A stretch of 64,000 bases of DNA, taken from assembly GCF_900112845.1 (NCBI RefSeq), contig NZ_FONG01000003.1:434001-498000 (forward strand). The letters are read 5' to 3'. A model generated the notes under the pieces. The model ran no database searches. It was not told where the DNA came from and saw nothing but the letters and a program-made list of their open reading frames with translations. Of the stretch, positions 33,496 through 42,921 are shown in pieces. Position numbers and translations under genes: made by a program. Origin of the DNA: Actinacidiphila alni (GTDB taxonomy: Bacteria > Actinomycetota > Actinomycetes > Streptomycetales > Streptomycetaceae). How positions within the stretch are numbered: position 1 is the first letter of the stretch; each line of letters begins with the position of its first letter.

Positions 33496-34598
33496 AGCCT
33501 CGCCTGCTTCCCGCGCCGGACCAGCGCGATGAGCACCGGCGCACCGAGCACCGCGGTGACGATGCCGACCTGGATCTCACCCGGCCGCGCCACCACCCGG
33601 CCGACCACGTCGGAGACCAGCAGCAGCGCCGGGGCGACGAGCATCGAATACGGCAGCACCCAGCGGTGGTCGGGCCCGGTGAAGGACCGCACGATGTGCG
33701 GCACCGTGAGCCCGACGAAGCCGATCGGCCCGGCCAGCGCGGTGGCCGCCCCGCACAGCAGCACCACGGACGCCGCGCAGAAGACACGCGCCGCGGCGAT
33801 GTTCTGGCCGAGGCCGCGGGCGGTGTCCTCGCCCAGGCTCAGGGTGTTGAGCAGCCGCCCGGACCCCAGCGCGCACACCGCGCCGACCAGCAGGAAGGGC
33901 CCGGCCTGGCCGGCGACGGACAGTTCGCGGCCGGCCAGCGAACCGACCTCCCAGAACCGGAAGCGGTCGAAGGTCGCGGTGTCGGTGAGCAGCACAGCGG
34001 TGGTCAGCGAGGTCAGACCCGCGCTGACGGCCGCGCCCGCGAGCGCCAGCTTGACCGGTGTCGCGCCCTCGCGGCCCAGCGACCCGACGAAGTGCACCAG
34101 CAGCGCGGCCACCGCGGCGCCCACGAAGCCGAACCACACATAGCCGGTGAAGGACGTGATGCCGAAGACGCTGATCGCGGTCACGACGGCGAGCGAGGCG
34201 CCCGCGTCGACCCCGAGCAGACCGGGATCGGCCAGCGGATTGCGGGTCAGCCCCTGCATCACCGTGCCCGCGAGACCGAGCGCGGCGCCCGCCAGCAGAC
34301 CGACGACGGTACGCGGCAGCCGCAGCGAGGTGACGATCGTCTGGTCGGCGTCGCCGGAGTCGTGATGGAAGACGGTGTCCAGAACGGTGCCCAGCGGCAC
34401 GGACTTCGCCCCGACCGCCAGGCTCAGGACGACCGCCACGGCGAGCACCGCGACCGCCACGACCAGCCCGCCGCCGAGCACCGCCGTACGGTCACGGCCG
34501 GGTGCGGGGCGCGGCGCGCGGACCGGTCCGCCCGGCGGCGCGGCATCGGCCGCGGCCGGTGCCGGGGCGGGCCCGCTACGGGCTCGCAAGACGTTCAT
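33492..34598 (-). CDS. FecCD-family siderophore permease (FepD type)
   Basis: Protein of 368 aa. ATG at 34598 with GAGGAG 8 bases upstream, first gene of the importer operon. Conserved blocks are RLPRTVVGLLAGAALGLAGTVMQ, RNPLADPGLLGVDAGASLAVV, GEDTARGLGQNI and GPIGFVGLTVPHIVR. An iron box lies 37 bases upstream of the start. It works with the second permease, the ATPase and probably the lipoprotein at 34996-36030. Confidence 0.95.
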   Translation of the reverse strand: MNVLRARSGPAPAPAAADAAPPGGPVRAPRPAPGRDRTAVLGGGLVVAVAVLAVAVVLSLAVGAKSVPLGTVLDTVFHHDSGDADQTIVTSLRLPRTVVGLLAGAALGLAGTVMQGLTRNPLADPGLLGVDAGASLAVVTAISVFGITSFTGYVWFGFVGAAVAALLVHFVGSLGREGATPVKLALAGAAVSAGLTSLTTAVLLTDTATFDRFRFWEVGSLAGRELSVAGQAGPFLLVGAVCALGSGRLLNTLSLGEDTARGLGQNIAAARVFCAASVVLLCGAATALAGPIGFVGLTVPHIVRSFTGPDHRWVLPYSMLVAPALLLVSDVVGRVVARPGEIQVGIVTAVLGAPVLIALVRRGKQARL

Positions 34599-34634
34599 GG
34601 ACCACTCCTCGGCGCACGTCACCCGGGTGAAAAG

Positions 34635-34653
34635 TAAGGGCAGGCTAACTTAA
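34635..34653 (-). promoter_or_regulatory. Iron box of the importer operon
   Basis: TAAGGGCAGGCTAACTTAA matches the IdeR/DmdR consensus at 15 of 19 positions, 37 bases upstream of the first permease start. Confidence 0.8.
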
Positions 34654-34956
34654 GAGGTGTGGCCGTTCTGCCGCCCCTTGCGGCGAATCGCCCTGCCGGG
34701 GTGCGGCAGGTCAGCGGTAACAAGACATCTTGTGTCGCTGTCCGGACATCCGGAGCGGCCTCTCCCGCGGGCGTCCCGACGCCGTCCCGGACGGTCGCGC
34801 GGCCGCTCCGGAGTGCCGAATTCCGGGCCGGGCGGGGGAGTTGACCGCGGGCGGTTCGCGCGGCCGACCGACGACATCGCCTGCCGCCGCTGACCTGTTG
34901 CCGATATCTGGTGACCGGGCCTCGAATCCACTGCGGAAAGCCGCGCTTAGGGTAAC

Positions 34957-34975
34957 CAAAGTTAGGTGAACCTAA
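34957..34975 (+). promoter_or_regulatory. Iron box of the siderophore-binding lipoprotein gene
   Basis: CAAAGTTAGGTGAACCTAA has 14 of 19 matches to the consensus. A second overlapping, weaker half-site group (TTAGGGTAACC) starts at 34947, so two repressor dimers may bind. The box ends 20 bases before the ATG at 34996. Confidence 0.75.
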
Positions 34976-34995
34976 GTTTCCGCTCGGAGGTCCCC

Positions 34996-36030
34996 ATGTC
35001 CCTGCCGCCCGGTCCCGGTCCGTCGCGCCCCGCCCGCCGCACCCTGCTCGGCGCGGGCGCCGCAGGCGCCGCCCTCTTCGGGCTCGCCGCCTGCGGTTCC
35101 GGCGGCTCGGACTCCGACGCCGGCCCAGGATCCAGTGGCACGGCCGGCACCAAGAGCGGTGCGAAGGACGGTGCGAAGGGCACCCGTACCGTCGACTCCG
35201 CCAAGGGCCCGATCAAGGTCCCCGCACAGCCCAAGCGCGTCGTCGCCATCAACGACTTCCCGATGTCCGCGATGTTCGACCTCGGGCAGACCCCGGCGGG
35301 CGTGTTCAACGCGGGCGAGGAGTACGTCCCGCAGCGCGACCTCGACCGCTGGAAGAAGATCCCCAAGGTCTCCAACGGCGTCGGCGGCGCCATCGAGGTC
35401 GAGAAGGTCGCCGCCCTGCGCCCCGACCTGATCATCGGCATCGATGTGCAGGCGAATCTGCCGTACAGCCAGCTGAGCCAGCTGGCGCCGACGGTGCTGC
35501 TGCCGTTCTCCAAGTCCAAGGCGCCCTGGCGTGACATGGCCGACCAGACCGCCGCCGTCCTCGGCGTGCCGACCGCGCTCGACCAGCTCAAGAAGCGCTA
35601 CACCCAGCGCGTCGCCGACATCAAGCAGAAGTACGCCGCCGTCCTCGGCCGCGTCCACTGGGACCTGCTCCAGGGCGGCTTCGACGAGGGCCAGTGGTGG
35701 CTGTACGGCGCCGGGTCGCCGATCGGCGGCATCCTCGCGGACGCGGGCGCCCAGTTCGCCACCGCGAGCAAGCGGCTCGCGGTCCAGCAGGCCGTCTCCT
35801 ACGAGCTGGTCACCGGCAAGCTGTCGGACGCGGACGCGATCTTCTACTACACGACCAACGACGGGAAGCCCGCCAACCTCGGCCCGAAGCTGTTCGCCCA
35901 GAAGTCCTTCCAGCAGCTCCCCGCAACCAAGGCCAAACACCTGTTCGGCAGCATCTACTTCCTGCCCGGCGGCTACGAGGACGCGATCGGCGCGCTCGAC
36001 GACTTCGAGAAGGCGCTCTCCGCGCTGTGA
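34996..36030 (+). CDS. Siderophore-binding lipoprotein (FepB/FhuD/FeuA type)
   Basis: Protein of 344 aa. ATG at 34996 behind CGGAGG. The signal sequence has a twin-Arg-like RRTLLGAG start and a lipobox LAAC (Cys ~35), so it is a membrane-anchored extracellular lipoprotein. The mature part has the class III binding-protein pattern: PKRVVAINDFPMSAMFDLGQ, VAALRPDLIIGID, LSQLAPTVLL, and an unusual Trp-rich segment near the hinge. It is transcribed away from the permease operon, with iron boxes at both ends of the gap. It should capture the ferric siderophore and deliver it to the FecCD permeases. Confidence 0.95.
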   Translation: MSLPPGPGPSRPARRTLLGAGAAGAALFGLAACGSGGSDSDAGPGSSGTAGTKSGAKDGAKGTRTVDSAKGPIKVPAQPKRVVAINDFPMSAMFDLGQTPAGVFNAGEEYVPQRDLDRWKKIPKVSNGVGGAIEVEKVAALRPDLIIGIDVQANLPYSQLSQLAPTVLLPFSKSKAPWRDMADQTAAVLGVPTALDQLKKRYTQRVADIKQKYAAVLGRVHWDLLQGGFDEGQWWLYGAGSPIGGILADAGAQFATASKRLAVQQAVSYELVTGKLSDADAIFYYTTNDGKPANLGPKLFAQKSFQQLPATKAKHLFGSIYFLPGGYEDAIGALDDFEKALSAL

Positions 36031-36070
36031 CGGCGGCCGGGACCGGGGACGACGTGCGCGGGCGGGCGGT

Positions 36071-36868
36071 TCAGGGCGCCGACGCGGCGAAGTACGCGCC
36101 GGGCGTACGGCCCGTCTCCTGCCGGAAGGCCGCGATGAAGGAGCTGGGCGTGGAGTACCCGACCTGGAGGGCCACCGCGGCCAGCGGCCGGTTGCCCGCC
36201 ATGTGCTCCAGGCTCGCGCGCAGCCGCGCCCTGGTCCGCCAGCGGCCGAAGGACATCCCCGTCTCGGCGCTGAACAGCCGGGCCAGGGTGCGGGCACTGG
36301 CCCCCACCTCCCGGCCCCAGTCCTCCAGCGGCCGGTGGTCGGCGGGCACCGCCAGCAGGGCCTCGGCCACCCGGCGGGCCCGGCCGTCGCGCGGCATCGG
36401 CAGGTCGATCGTCGTCACACCGACCGGCCGCAGCAGGTCGAACATCACCGCCTCCGCCCGCGTCCTGGGGTCCGACTCCAGGTCCGGGTCGGCGAGATGG
36501 GTGATCAGCTCGCGCAGCAGCGGCCCCACGGCGACCACCGTCGGCTGCGCCCACGTCACCGGGCAGCGGTCGGGCTGTACGTACACGCTGCGCATCCGGG
36601 CCTCGCGGCTCGCGCTCGTGGTGTGCGGCACCGCGGCCGGTATCCACAGCGCGAGCGTCGGCGGCAGCACCCATGAATGCGCGCCGATGTCGACGGCCAG
36701 CACACCGGTCGGCGCCCACACCAACTGGTGCACGTCGTGCTCGTGCTCGCCGAAGCGCTGGCCGCGCGCCATGTCGAAGTTCACCACGCGCAGCGCTTCG
36801 GCGCGGGCGGGCGGCGGCGCGGCGCGCTCCGCGGAACGGTCGACGGCGGCTTGTCTGTTGGGCGACAT
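36071..36868 (-). CDS. AraC family regulator with N-terminal cupin
   Basis: Protein of 265 aa. ATG at 36868. Residues ~25-110 form a cupin-like sensing domain (EHEHDVHQLVWAPTG, WVLPPTLALWIPAAVPH). Residues ~175-260 are two AraC HTH motifs (ASARTLARLFSAETGMSFG and VALQVGYSTPSSFIAAFRQ). It is convergent with the lipoprotein gene and divergent from the ABC exporter pair. By analogy with YbtA and PchR, AraC proteins in siderophore loci often activate in response to the ferric siderophore, but this one lacks a distinctive siderophore-binding signature, so that role is inference. Confidence 0.9.
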   Translation of the reverse strand: MSPNRQAAVDRSAERAAPPPARAEALRVVNFDMARGQRFGEHEHDVHQLVWAPTGVLAVDIGAHSWVLPPTLALWIPAAVPHTTSASREARMRSVYVQPDRCPVTWAQPTVVAVGPLLRELITHLADPDLESDPRTRAEAVMFDLLRPVGVTTIDLPMPRDGRARRVAEALLAVPADHRPLEDWGREVGASARTLARLFSAETGMSFGRWRTRARLRASLEHMAGNRPLAAVALQVGYSTPSSFIAAFRQETGRTPGAYFAASAP

Positions 36869-37041
36869 AAGTGTGCACGATAGCCCATTTACGCCACCGC
36901 GCCTGGCGCGTACTGTCGCGGTGGCCGCCGCACGGCCCGCCGCGGAGTCCCCGTCACTTCTACGACGGCCACCCCGTGGCGTATGAACCACCCGCACCGC
37001 AGAAGGTCCGTCCCGGGCCAGGAAAGAGCGAACTCCTCCCC

Positions 37042-39051
37042 ATGCCCGAGACGCCACCGCCCGCCCCTGCCGGTCCGTCCGGCACCGTCGGCCCGCTCCG
37101 CGCCGCCGTCCGCCAGGTCCGTGGCAGTCTGACCGCCGCGGTGCTGCTGCGCAGCGGCCACCAGGCGGGGGAGGCGCTGGTGCCGGTCGTGGTCGGTGTG
37201 GTGGTCGACCGGGCCGTGGACGGCGGCTCCGGCCGGGAGCTGGCCGCCTGGCTGGCCGTGCTCGCCGCGGACTTCCTCTTCCTGTCGCTCTGCTTCCGCT
37301 ACGGCTCCCGGGCCACCGTCGCCGCCGCGGAACGCTCCGCGCACGGCATCCGCGTACGCCTCACCGACCGGATGCTCGCGCCCGACGGGACCGCGGGACG
37401 CGGCCGGATGCCCGGCGAACTGATGTCGGTCGCCGTCTCCGACGCGCAGAACGTCGGCCGGTTCACGACCTCCATCGTGCAGGCGGTGGCGTGCGCGGTC
37501 GCCCTCGTGCTCGGCGCGGTCCTGCTGCTGCGGATGTCCGTGACGCTCGGTCTGCTGGTGCTGCTCGGCACGCCCGCCGTGCTCGTCGCCGTCCATCTGC
37601 TCGGCCGGCCGCTGGAGCGTCGCGGCGCGGCGGAACAGGCCGCAGCGGCCCGCGCGTCCGGCACCGCCGTCGACTTCGTCGCCGGGCTGCGGGTCCTCAA
37701 GGGCCTGCGCGCGGAAGGCCCCGCGTACGCCCGCTACGTGGACGCCAACCGCACCAGCCTGCGGGCCACGATCGCCGCCGCCCGCTTCGAGGCGCTGATG
37801 GACGCGGCGGCTGTGCTGCTCGGCGGGGTGCTGGTGACCGCCGTCGCCCTGGTCGCGGGCCGGCTCGCCGTCCAGGGCCGGATCAGCCTCGGCGACCTCA
37901 TCGCCTGCACCGGGCTGTGCCAATTCCTTCTCGGCCCGACCCAGGGACTCATCTCCGTCGGCCCCGACTTCGCCCGCGCCCGCGCCTCGGCCGGCCGCGT
38001 CCGCGCGGTACTGGACGCGGCGGCGCCGAACGTCGCGGGGCGCGACGCGGCCCTGGCGGACGGCGGTCCGACCGCTCGGGGCGCCGGGGGCGTCCCCGGC
38101 GCGTCAGCGGTGCCGGATGGGTCGGTGCCGGATGGGTCGGCACGGCACATGGCGGAGCGTGACGCGGTACCAGCGGGCGGCGGTCAGGCGGTCGTCGCCC
38201 CGACCGCTTCGGGCGCCGCGGGTGTCCCCGGCACGTCAGTGATGCCGGACGGGTCGGCGCCGAATGTTGCGGGGCGCGACGTGGCCCTGGCGGACGGCGA
38301 CTTGGCAGCCGCGGACCCCGCAAGCGTCCCCGGCACGTCGTGGACGGATGGGAGCCCGACCTCGTCGGGCGGCACGCCCGTGTTCGGCGGCGGACCGGCT
38401 CGCGCGCTCGAACTGCGGGCGCTGACCTACGGAAAGCTGCGCGGCATCGAGCTGACGGTGGCGGCGGGGGAGCACGTCGGCCTCGTCGTACCGGATCCGT
38501 CGGCCGTCGCCGATCTGATGGCCTGCCTGAACGGTGAGGCGCGGCCCGAGAGCGGCGTCGTGCTGCTCGACGGAGCGGCGGCCAGTGACGCCGGCGCGGC
38601 CGGGCTGCTCGTCGCCCCGCACCACCCCTTCCTCTTCGACGGCACGATCCTGGACAACCTCGACTCAGGACCCGAGGGCAGCACCCGGCGCCCCGCGGCG
38701 GACGGCCTGCTGCCCGCCGCGCCGGACACCCGGGTCGGCGAACGCGGCGCCTTCCTCTCCGGCGGACAGCGGCAACGGGTCGCCCTCGCACGGGCGTTGG
38801 CCGCCGACCCGCCGGTCCTCGTGCTCGACGAGCCGACCACCGCCATCGACTCGGTGACCGAGGCACGGATCGCCCGCACCGTCACCGAGGAGCGGGCGGG
38901 CCGTACGACGCTGATCGTGACGACCTCACCTGCACTACTCGCGGCCTGCACACGCACGGTCCTGATCGCCGACGGCGTCGTGGCGGCCAGCGCCCGCCAC
39001 GCCGAACTCGCCGCCGCCGAACCCGCCTACCGCGCGGCGGTGTTCGCATGA
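37042..39051 (+). CDS. ABC exporter half-transporter A (degenerate Walker A)
   Basis: Protein of 669 aa. ATG at 37042; an upstream extension lacks a ribosome site. Residues ~20-320 are a six-helix exporter membrane domain. A 39-residue segment repeated three times (~328-444) links it to the nucleotide-binding domain. The P-loop reads [14 protein letters not shown], so the GxxGxGKS/T sequence is missing. The signature [15 protein letters not shown] and Walker [13 protein letters not shown] are intact. It overlaps the next half-transporter by ATGA. Such heterodimers in siderophore loci (IrtA/IrtB, YbtP/YbtQ) move siderophores; direction cannot be decided here, but with a complete FecCD importer present, export is favoured. 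Confidence 0.9.
   Translation: MPETPPPAPAGPSGTVGPLRAAVRQVRGSLTAAVLLRSGHQAGEALVPVVVGVVVDRAVDGGSGRELAAWLAVLAADFLFLSLCFRYGSRATVAAAERSAHGIRVRLTDRMLAPDGTAGRGRMPGELMSVAVSDAQNVGRFTTSIVQAVACAVALVLGAVLLLRMSVTLGLLVLLGTPAVLVAVHLLGRPLERRGAAEQAAAARASGTAVDFVAGLRVLKGLRAEGPAYARYVDANRTSLRATIAAARFEALMDAAAVLLGGVLVTAVALVAGRLAVQGRISLGDLIACTGLCQFLLGPTQGLISVGPDFARARASAGRVRAVLDAAAPNVAGRDAALADGGPTARGAGGVPGASAVPDGSVPDGSARHMAERDAVPAGGGQAVVAPTASGAAGVPGTSVMPDGSAPNVAGRDVALADGDLAAADPASVPGTSWTDGSPTSSGGTPVFGGGPARALELRALTYGKLRGIELTVAAGEHVGLVVPDPSAVADLMACLNGEARPESGVVLLDGAAASDAGAAGLLVAPHHPFLFDGTILDNLDSGPEGSTRRPAADGLLPAAPDTRVGERGAFLSGGQRQRVALARALAADPPVLVLDEPTTAIDSVTEARIARTVTEERAGRTTLIVTTSPALLAACTRTVLIADGVVAASARHAELAAAEPAYRAAVFA
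38023..38373 (+). repeat. Three in-frame 117-bp tandem repeats inside the exporter linker
   Basis: Units start at 38023, 38140 and 38257, exactly 117 bases (39 codons) apart. Copies 1 and 3 both begin APNVAGRD; copy 2 is more diverged (ARHMAERD). They encode a flexible Gly/Pro/Ala-rich linker between the membrane and ATPase domains. Confidence 0.85.
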
Positions 39052-41003
39052 GCGCCCGTACCGCGACGGCGGCGGACCGGCAGGACACGGCCGCGGACCT
39101 GCTGCCCACCGCGACGCCCCGCAGAACCGCCCGCGCCGTCGTCGAACTCGTCGGGCCGCACCGCCGACTTGCACTGGTCACGGTCGCGGTCTTCGTTGCC
39201 GAATCGCTGGTCGGCCTGGTCGGGCCGCTGGCGCTCGGCCGGATCGTGGATGCGGTCCAGCAGCATCGGGGCGACCATCCGGTCGTCGTGGCCTCCGGCG
39301 TGCTGCTCGCCGCGGTGCTGGCCCAGGCCGTCCTGACCGCGCTCGGCCTGCGGCTGACCGCGCGGGTCGGCGAGACCGCGCTCGCCCGGCTGCGCGAGCG
39401 CGTCATCGCGAGCGCCTTCGCGCTGCCCGCACAGCGCGTCGAGCAGGTCGGCGCGGGCGATCTCGCGGCGCGGATCGGTGACGACGCCACGCTGGTGGCG
39501 GGCGCGCTGCGCAATGTGCTGCCCAATGTCGCGGGCGCCGCGCTGACCATCGGCTTCACCGTCCTCGGACTGACCGCGCTCGACTGGCGGTTCGCGCTCG
39601 CCGGGCTGTGCGCGCTGCCGATCCAGATCGTCACCCTGCGCTGGTACCTGCGGACGTCGGGACCGCTCTACGCCGCCCAGCGGATCGCGGGCGGCGAGCG
39701 GACCCGGCAGATCCTCGAATCGCTGTCGGGCGTCGACACCGTACGGGCCTTCCGGCTCACCGAACGGCAGACGGCGCGCGTCGCGGACCGCTCGGCCGCC
39801 GCGATGGACTATGCCCTGCGCGCCGTCACCCTGCGCTCGCGCTTCTTCGGCCGGCTCAACTCGGCCGAATTCACCGGCCTCGGGCTGATCCTGTGCGTCG
39901 GCTACTGGCTGGTGCACTCGGGGCACGCGGGCGTCGGCGAGGCCACCGCCGCCGCGCTCCTGTTCGTCCGGCTCTTCGACCCGGTCAACATCCTGCTCGG
40001 CCTGGCGGCGACCGCCCAGGAAGCGGCGGCGGGCCTGGCACGTCTGGTCGGTGCGGCGGACCTGGGCGCGGCGGACGCCACCGCCACGGCCCCCGCCCCC
40101 GCGAGGCCGGGCTGTGCGGCTCCCGACCCCGCCGATCCTGACCCCGCGAATTCCGCGACCGTCGACCCCGACACAGTCCAGGCACCGGCGGGCGTCGCGC
40201 GCGGGTCCGTATCCGGCCCCGACGGATTGGCGCGGCTCACCGCCGTGCCCGCTCCCAGGGCGGCGGAGGCCGAATGTCCGGTGGAGGCCGTTGACGTCCG
40301 GCATGCCTATGTCGAGGGCCGGCCCGTGCTGCACGGCGTCACGCTCCGGCTGGCGCCGGGGGAGCAGGTGACCCTGGTGGGGACGACAGGGGCGGGCAAG
40401 AGCACGCTGGCCCGGATCGTCGCGGGCGTCCATCCGCCGACCGCCGGGCGGGTGACCGTCGGCGCGCGGGGCCGGGCGGGACGGCCGGCGGTGCTGCTGC
40501 TCGACCAGGACACGCACGTCTTCGCCGGTACGGTCGCCGACAATCTGCTGCTGGCCCGCCCCGACGCGGACGAAGCGGCGCTCGAGGCGGCGCTCGACAT
40601 GGCGGGGGCCCTGGCGTGGGTACGGGCGCTGCCGCAGGAGTTGGCGACACGGATCGGTGCCGGGGGAGCCGCGCTCACCCCCGTACAGGCCCAGCAACTG
40701 GCGCTGGCCCGGCTGGCGTTGGCCGACCCGCCGGTCGCGGTGCTCGACGAGTCGGCGGCCGAGGCGGGCAGCGAGGGCGCCAGGACGCTGGAGGCCGCGG
40801 CCCGTACGGTGCTGGCCGGCCGGACGGCACTGGTGGTCGCGCACCGGCTCGGTCAGGCCGCGGCGGCGGACCGCGTCGTGGTGCTGGAGGACGGCCGGAT
40901 CGTCGAGGAAGGCCCGCACGACGACCTCGTGGCGGCGGGCGGCCACTACGCCGAACTGTGGAGCGCCTGGTCCGCCCGGGCGGCCGTCCCACCCGGGGCA
41001 TGA
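39048..41003 (+). CDS. ABC exporter half-transporter B (intact Walker A, degenerate signature)
   Basis: Protein of 651 aa. ATG overlaps the stop of half-transporter A. The six-helix membrane domain spans ~40-330, followed by a Pro/Ala-rich linker (~340-400). The ATPase domain has an intact P-loop [14 protein letters not shown] and a Walker B with Glu (VAVLDESAA). The LSGGQ signature is replaced by LTPVQAQQ. Combined with partner A (no P-loop, intact LSGGQ), the heterodimer would hold one normal and one dead ATP site. It probably exports the siderophore or a precursor. Confidence 0.92.
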   Translation: MSARTATAADRQDTAADLLPTATPRRTARAVVELVGPHRRLALVTVAVFVAESLVGLVGPLALGRIVDAVQQHRGDHPVVVASGVLLAAVLAQAVLTALGLRLTARVGETALARLRERVIASAFALPAQRVEQVGAGDLAARIGDDATLVAGALRNVLPNVAGAALTIGFTVLGLTALDWRFALAGLCALPIQIVTLRWYLRTSGPLYAAQRIAGGERTRQILESLSGVDTVRAFRLTERQTARVADRSAAAMDYALRAVTLRSRFFGRLNSAEFTGLGLILCVGYWLVHSGHAGVGEATAAALLFVRLFDPVNILLGLAATAQEAAAGLARLVGAADLGAADATATAPAPARPGCAAPDPADPDPANSATVDPDTVQAPAGVARGSVSGPDGLARLTAVPAPRAAEAECPVEAVDVRHAYVEGRPVLHGVTLRLAPGEQVTLVGTTGAGKSTLARIVAGVHPPTAGRVTVGARGRAGRPAVLLLDQDTHVFAGTVADNLLLARPDADEAALEAALDMAGALAWVRALPQELATRIGAGGAALTPVQAQQLALARLALADPPVAVLDESAAEAGSEGARTLEAAARTVLAGRTALVVAHRLGQAAAADRVVVLEDGRIVEEGPHDDLVAAGGHYAELWSAWSARAAVPPGA

Positions 41004-41032
41004 ACCCCCGGATAGAACAAGGGAGTTCGCGC

Positions 41033-41728
41033 TCAGCCCGCGCCGCGTACGTCCCGGCCCGCCGCGGCCCAGTTCTCCGTCAGGTGGTCCAGATACGACT
41101 GGGCGAGTGGTCCGAGGGTGACACCGCGGGCGAAGGCCAGCATGTTGCCGGGGCCGGTGTTGTAGCCGAGAGCGAGCAGCTGATCCTCCGTCAGGGACGT
41201 GGCGCGGTGCGCCGGAAGCTGCGCGGCCAGGTCGTGCAGATACCAGGCCGCCGCCTCGACGGCCAGCCCCGGATCGTCGGGCAGCTCCTCCCAGTCGCGG
41301 TCGGCGAAGTCCCGGCCCCGCTTGGTCTGGTCGAAGGCGGCCTTGTGCATGTTGGCGATGCCGAAGGCGGCGTCCGGCTTGAGCTTCTGCCAGGCCCGTT
41401 GGAGTGCCGGGTCGTGCGGCTTGTAGTCCTCGTTGTAGAGGATCGCCATCAGCACCTGAGGGTCGATCCCGGCGCGCGCCGCGTACCGCTTCACCTGTCC
41501 GGCGTATTGTGCCACCCCGTCGCCCGCGCCGGCCGACGGTCCGGGCGGCCCGGTCGTCGCGCCCTCCGAGGGCCCGGCGGACGCGGAGGAGCTGGGCAGC
41601 GTGGTGGCATCGGTCGCCGTGCGGCTGCCGACGCCGTCCGAGTCGTGGCCCCGGCCCCCGGCGGCCCACCCGGCCACCACCAGCGTCGCCAGGACGACCC
41701 AGGGCCATCGCGCCCGAGGCTTGTCCAC
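41033..41728 (-). CDS. Secreted lytic-transglycosylase-like protein
   Basis: Protein of 231 aa. GTG at 41728 behind AAGGCGG. An N-terminal hydrophobic segment ([16 protein letters not shown]) serves as signal or anchor. A Ser/Thr/Pro-rich stretch (~35-70) follows, then a lysozyme-like fold: [33 protein letters not shown] with a candidate catalytic Glu, AFGIANMH, and [11 protein letters not shown]. This pattern resembles SLT/lysozyme-like proteins that cut or bind peptidoglycan. It is convergent with the exporter genes and likely a housekeeping cell-wall gene outside the siderophore locus. Confidence 0.72.
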   Translation of the reverse strand: MDKPRARWPWVVLATLVVAGWAAGGRGHDSDGVGSRTATDATTLPSSSASAGPSEGATTGPPGPSAGAGDGVAQYAGQVKRYAARAGIDPQVLMAILYNEDYKPHDPALQRAWQKLKPDAAFGIANMHKAAFDQTKRGRDFADRDWEELPDDPGLAVEAAAWYLHDLAAQLPAHRATSLTEDQLLALGYNTGPGNMLAFARGVTLGPLAQSYLDHLTENWAAAGRDVRGAG

Positions 41729-41880
41729 GTCGCACCGCCTTCCCGTCCCGGCCACGGCGACTCCGCCGCCGCCCGTCGGGTCCCGCTGAGACCTGCCGCC
41801 ACCCGCTGTCACCGTACGGGCTGCGCGCCCGGCCCGCCGTTCCGCGCCGGCCCGGCGCGGCCCGGGCCGGCCACCGCGAG

Positions 41881-41905
41881 GAACACTTCAAAGATTGCGC
41901 AATCG
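41881..41905 (+). promoter_or_regulatory. Conserved upstream element, copy 1
   Basis: GAACACTTCA, then 4 variable bases, then TTGCGCAATCG. The same 25-base layout recurs upstream of the small gene at 44717, and the TTGCG core also recurs at 42723. It lies about 85 bases before terD. Factor unknown. Confidence 0.5.
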
Positions 41906-41988
41906 TGGAACCACGTCCCCCGAATCCACGTTCTTACCGGCAAGAAGCACAAGGAGCGGCGGACGCAGGCGGAAAGAGGAGACGGCTC

Positions 41989-42564
41989 GTGGGTGTGACT
42001 CTGTCCAAGGGTGGCAATGTCTCGCTGAGCAAGGAGGCGCCCGGTCTGACGGCGGTCACCGTCGGCCTGGGCTGGGACGTGCGCACCACCACGGGCGCCG
42101 ATCACGACCTGGACGCCTCCGCGCTGCTGTGCGACGCGAACGGCAAGGTGCTCAGCGACCGGCACTTCGTGTTCTTCAACAATCTGGAGAGCCCGGACGG
42201 CTCGGTCGTGCACAGCGGCGACAATCTGACCGGCGGTGGTGACGGCGACGACGAGCAGATCAGGGTGAGCCTGGCGACGGTCCCGCTCCAGGTCGACCGG
42301 GTGGTCTTCCCCGTCTCCATCTACGAGGCCGAGAAGCGCGGCCAGAGCTTCGGCCAGGTGCGCAACGCCTTCATCCGCATCGTCAATCAGGCCGACGGCA
42401 GGGAACTGGCCCGCTACGACCTGACCGAGGACGCCTCCACGGAGACAGCGATGATCTTCGGCGAGCTGTACCGCAACGGCGCCGAGTGGAAATTCCGCGC
42501 CATCGGCCAGGGGTACGCCTCCGGCCTCGCCGGAATCGCGACCGACTTCGGCGTCAACGTCTGA
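41989..42564 (+). CDS. terD: TerD-family stress protein
   Basis: Protein of 191 aa, the usual length for the family. GTG at 41989 with AGAGGAGA upstream; the next codons read [22 protein letters not shown]. The two Ca2+-binding patches ([17 protein letters not shown] and [16 protein letters not shown]) and [17 protein letters not shown] are conserved. TerD proteins are cytoplasmic Ca2+-binding stress proteins linked to tellurite resistance and, in Streptomyces, to development. It is monocistronic, followed by a strong hairpin. Confidence 0.96.
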   Translation: MGVTLSKGGNVSLSKEAPGLTAVTVGLGWDVRTTTGADHDLDASALLCDANGKVLSDRHFVFFNNLESPDGSVVHSGDNLTGGGDGDDEQIRVSLATVPLQVDRVVFPVSIYEAEKRGQSFGQVRNAFIRIVNQADGRELARYDLTEDASTETAMIFGELYRNGAEWKFRAIGQGYASGLAGIATDFGVNV

Positions 42565-42588
42565 CACCGCCGGTCCGCCCGATGAGCC

Positions 42589-42623
42589 GGGGCCGCCCCT
42601 CCCACCCCCCCGGGGGCGGCCCC
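42589..42623 (+). terminator. terD terminator hairpin
   Basis: GGGGCCGCCCC pairs perfectly with GGGGCGGCCCC (11 bp) around a 13-base C-rich loop, 25 bases after the terD stop. Confidence 0.8.
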
Positions 42624-42722
42624 TCCCCCCTCCGAGAGGGGGCGGGTTGTGAGATGACCCACCCGCGAAACGGTCATTACGCACAGATACGTCGGTGAGA
42701 ATGCTGAGTGACGGTTGTCGCT

Positions 42723-42733
42723 TTGCGCAACCG
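42723..42733 (+). promoter_or_regulatory. Conserved upstream element core, copy 2
   Basis: TTGCGCAACCG, differing by one base from the core at 41895-41905. The GAACACTTCA part is not conserved here. It lies about 190 bases before the LCP gene. Confidence 0.4.
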
Positions 42734-42921
42734 TGCAAGCGGTACGGGTGGCCGCCCGACGCAGGACACACGGCCGCCCGAGGCGCTCGCGCCGAGCCCG
42801 GCCGCTGCCCGAGCGGCCCGGCGGCGGGCCGCCCCCGCACACCGCACCCGCCCGCGCGGCCCCGCGCGGGCATCCAGGAACCATCGCCGGCCCCCGGGCC
42901 CGCCCACGCGAGGAGAGCCAG

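Larger units (their letters stand above)
42565..42921. other. Intergenic region between terD and the LCP gene
   Basis: It holds the terD terminator (42589-42623), C- and G-homopolymer runs at 42600-42650, an AT-richer likely promoter region at 42660-42735 that includes the TTGCGCAACCG element, and a GC-rich leader. AGGAGAG lies just before the LCP start. No gene was seen. Confidence 0.6.

Noticed and set aside
31475-33787. A 770-codon frame that would fuse the permease region to the ATPase
   Set aside because: Its first ~470 codons are an off-frame reading of the FecCD permease. The ATPase domain starts at the ATG at 32383, 8 bases after the permease stop.
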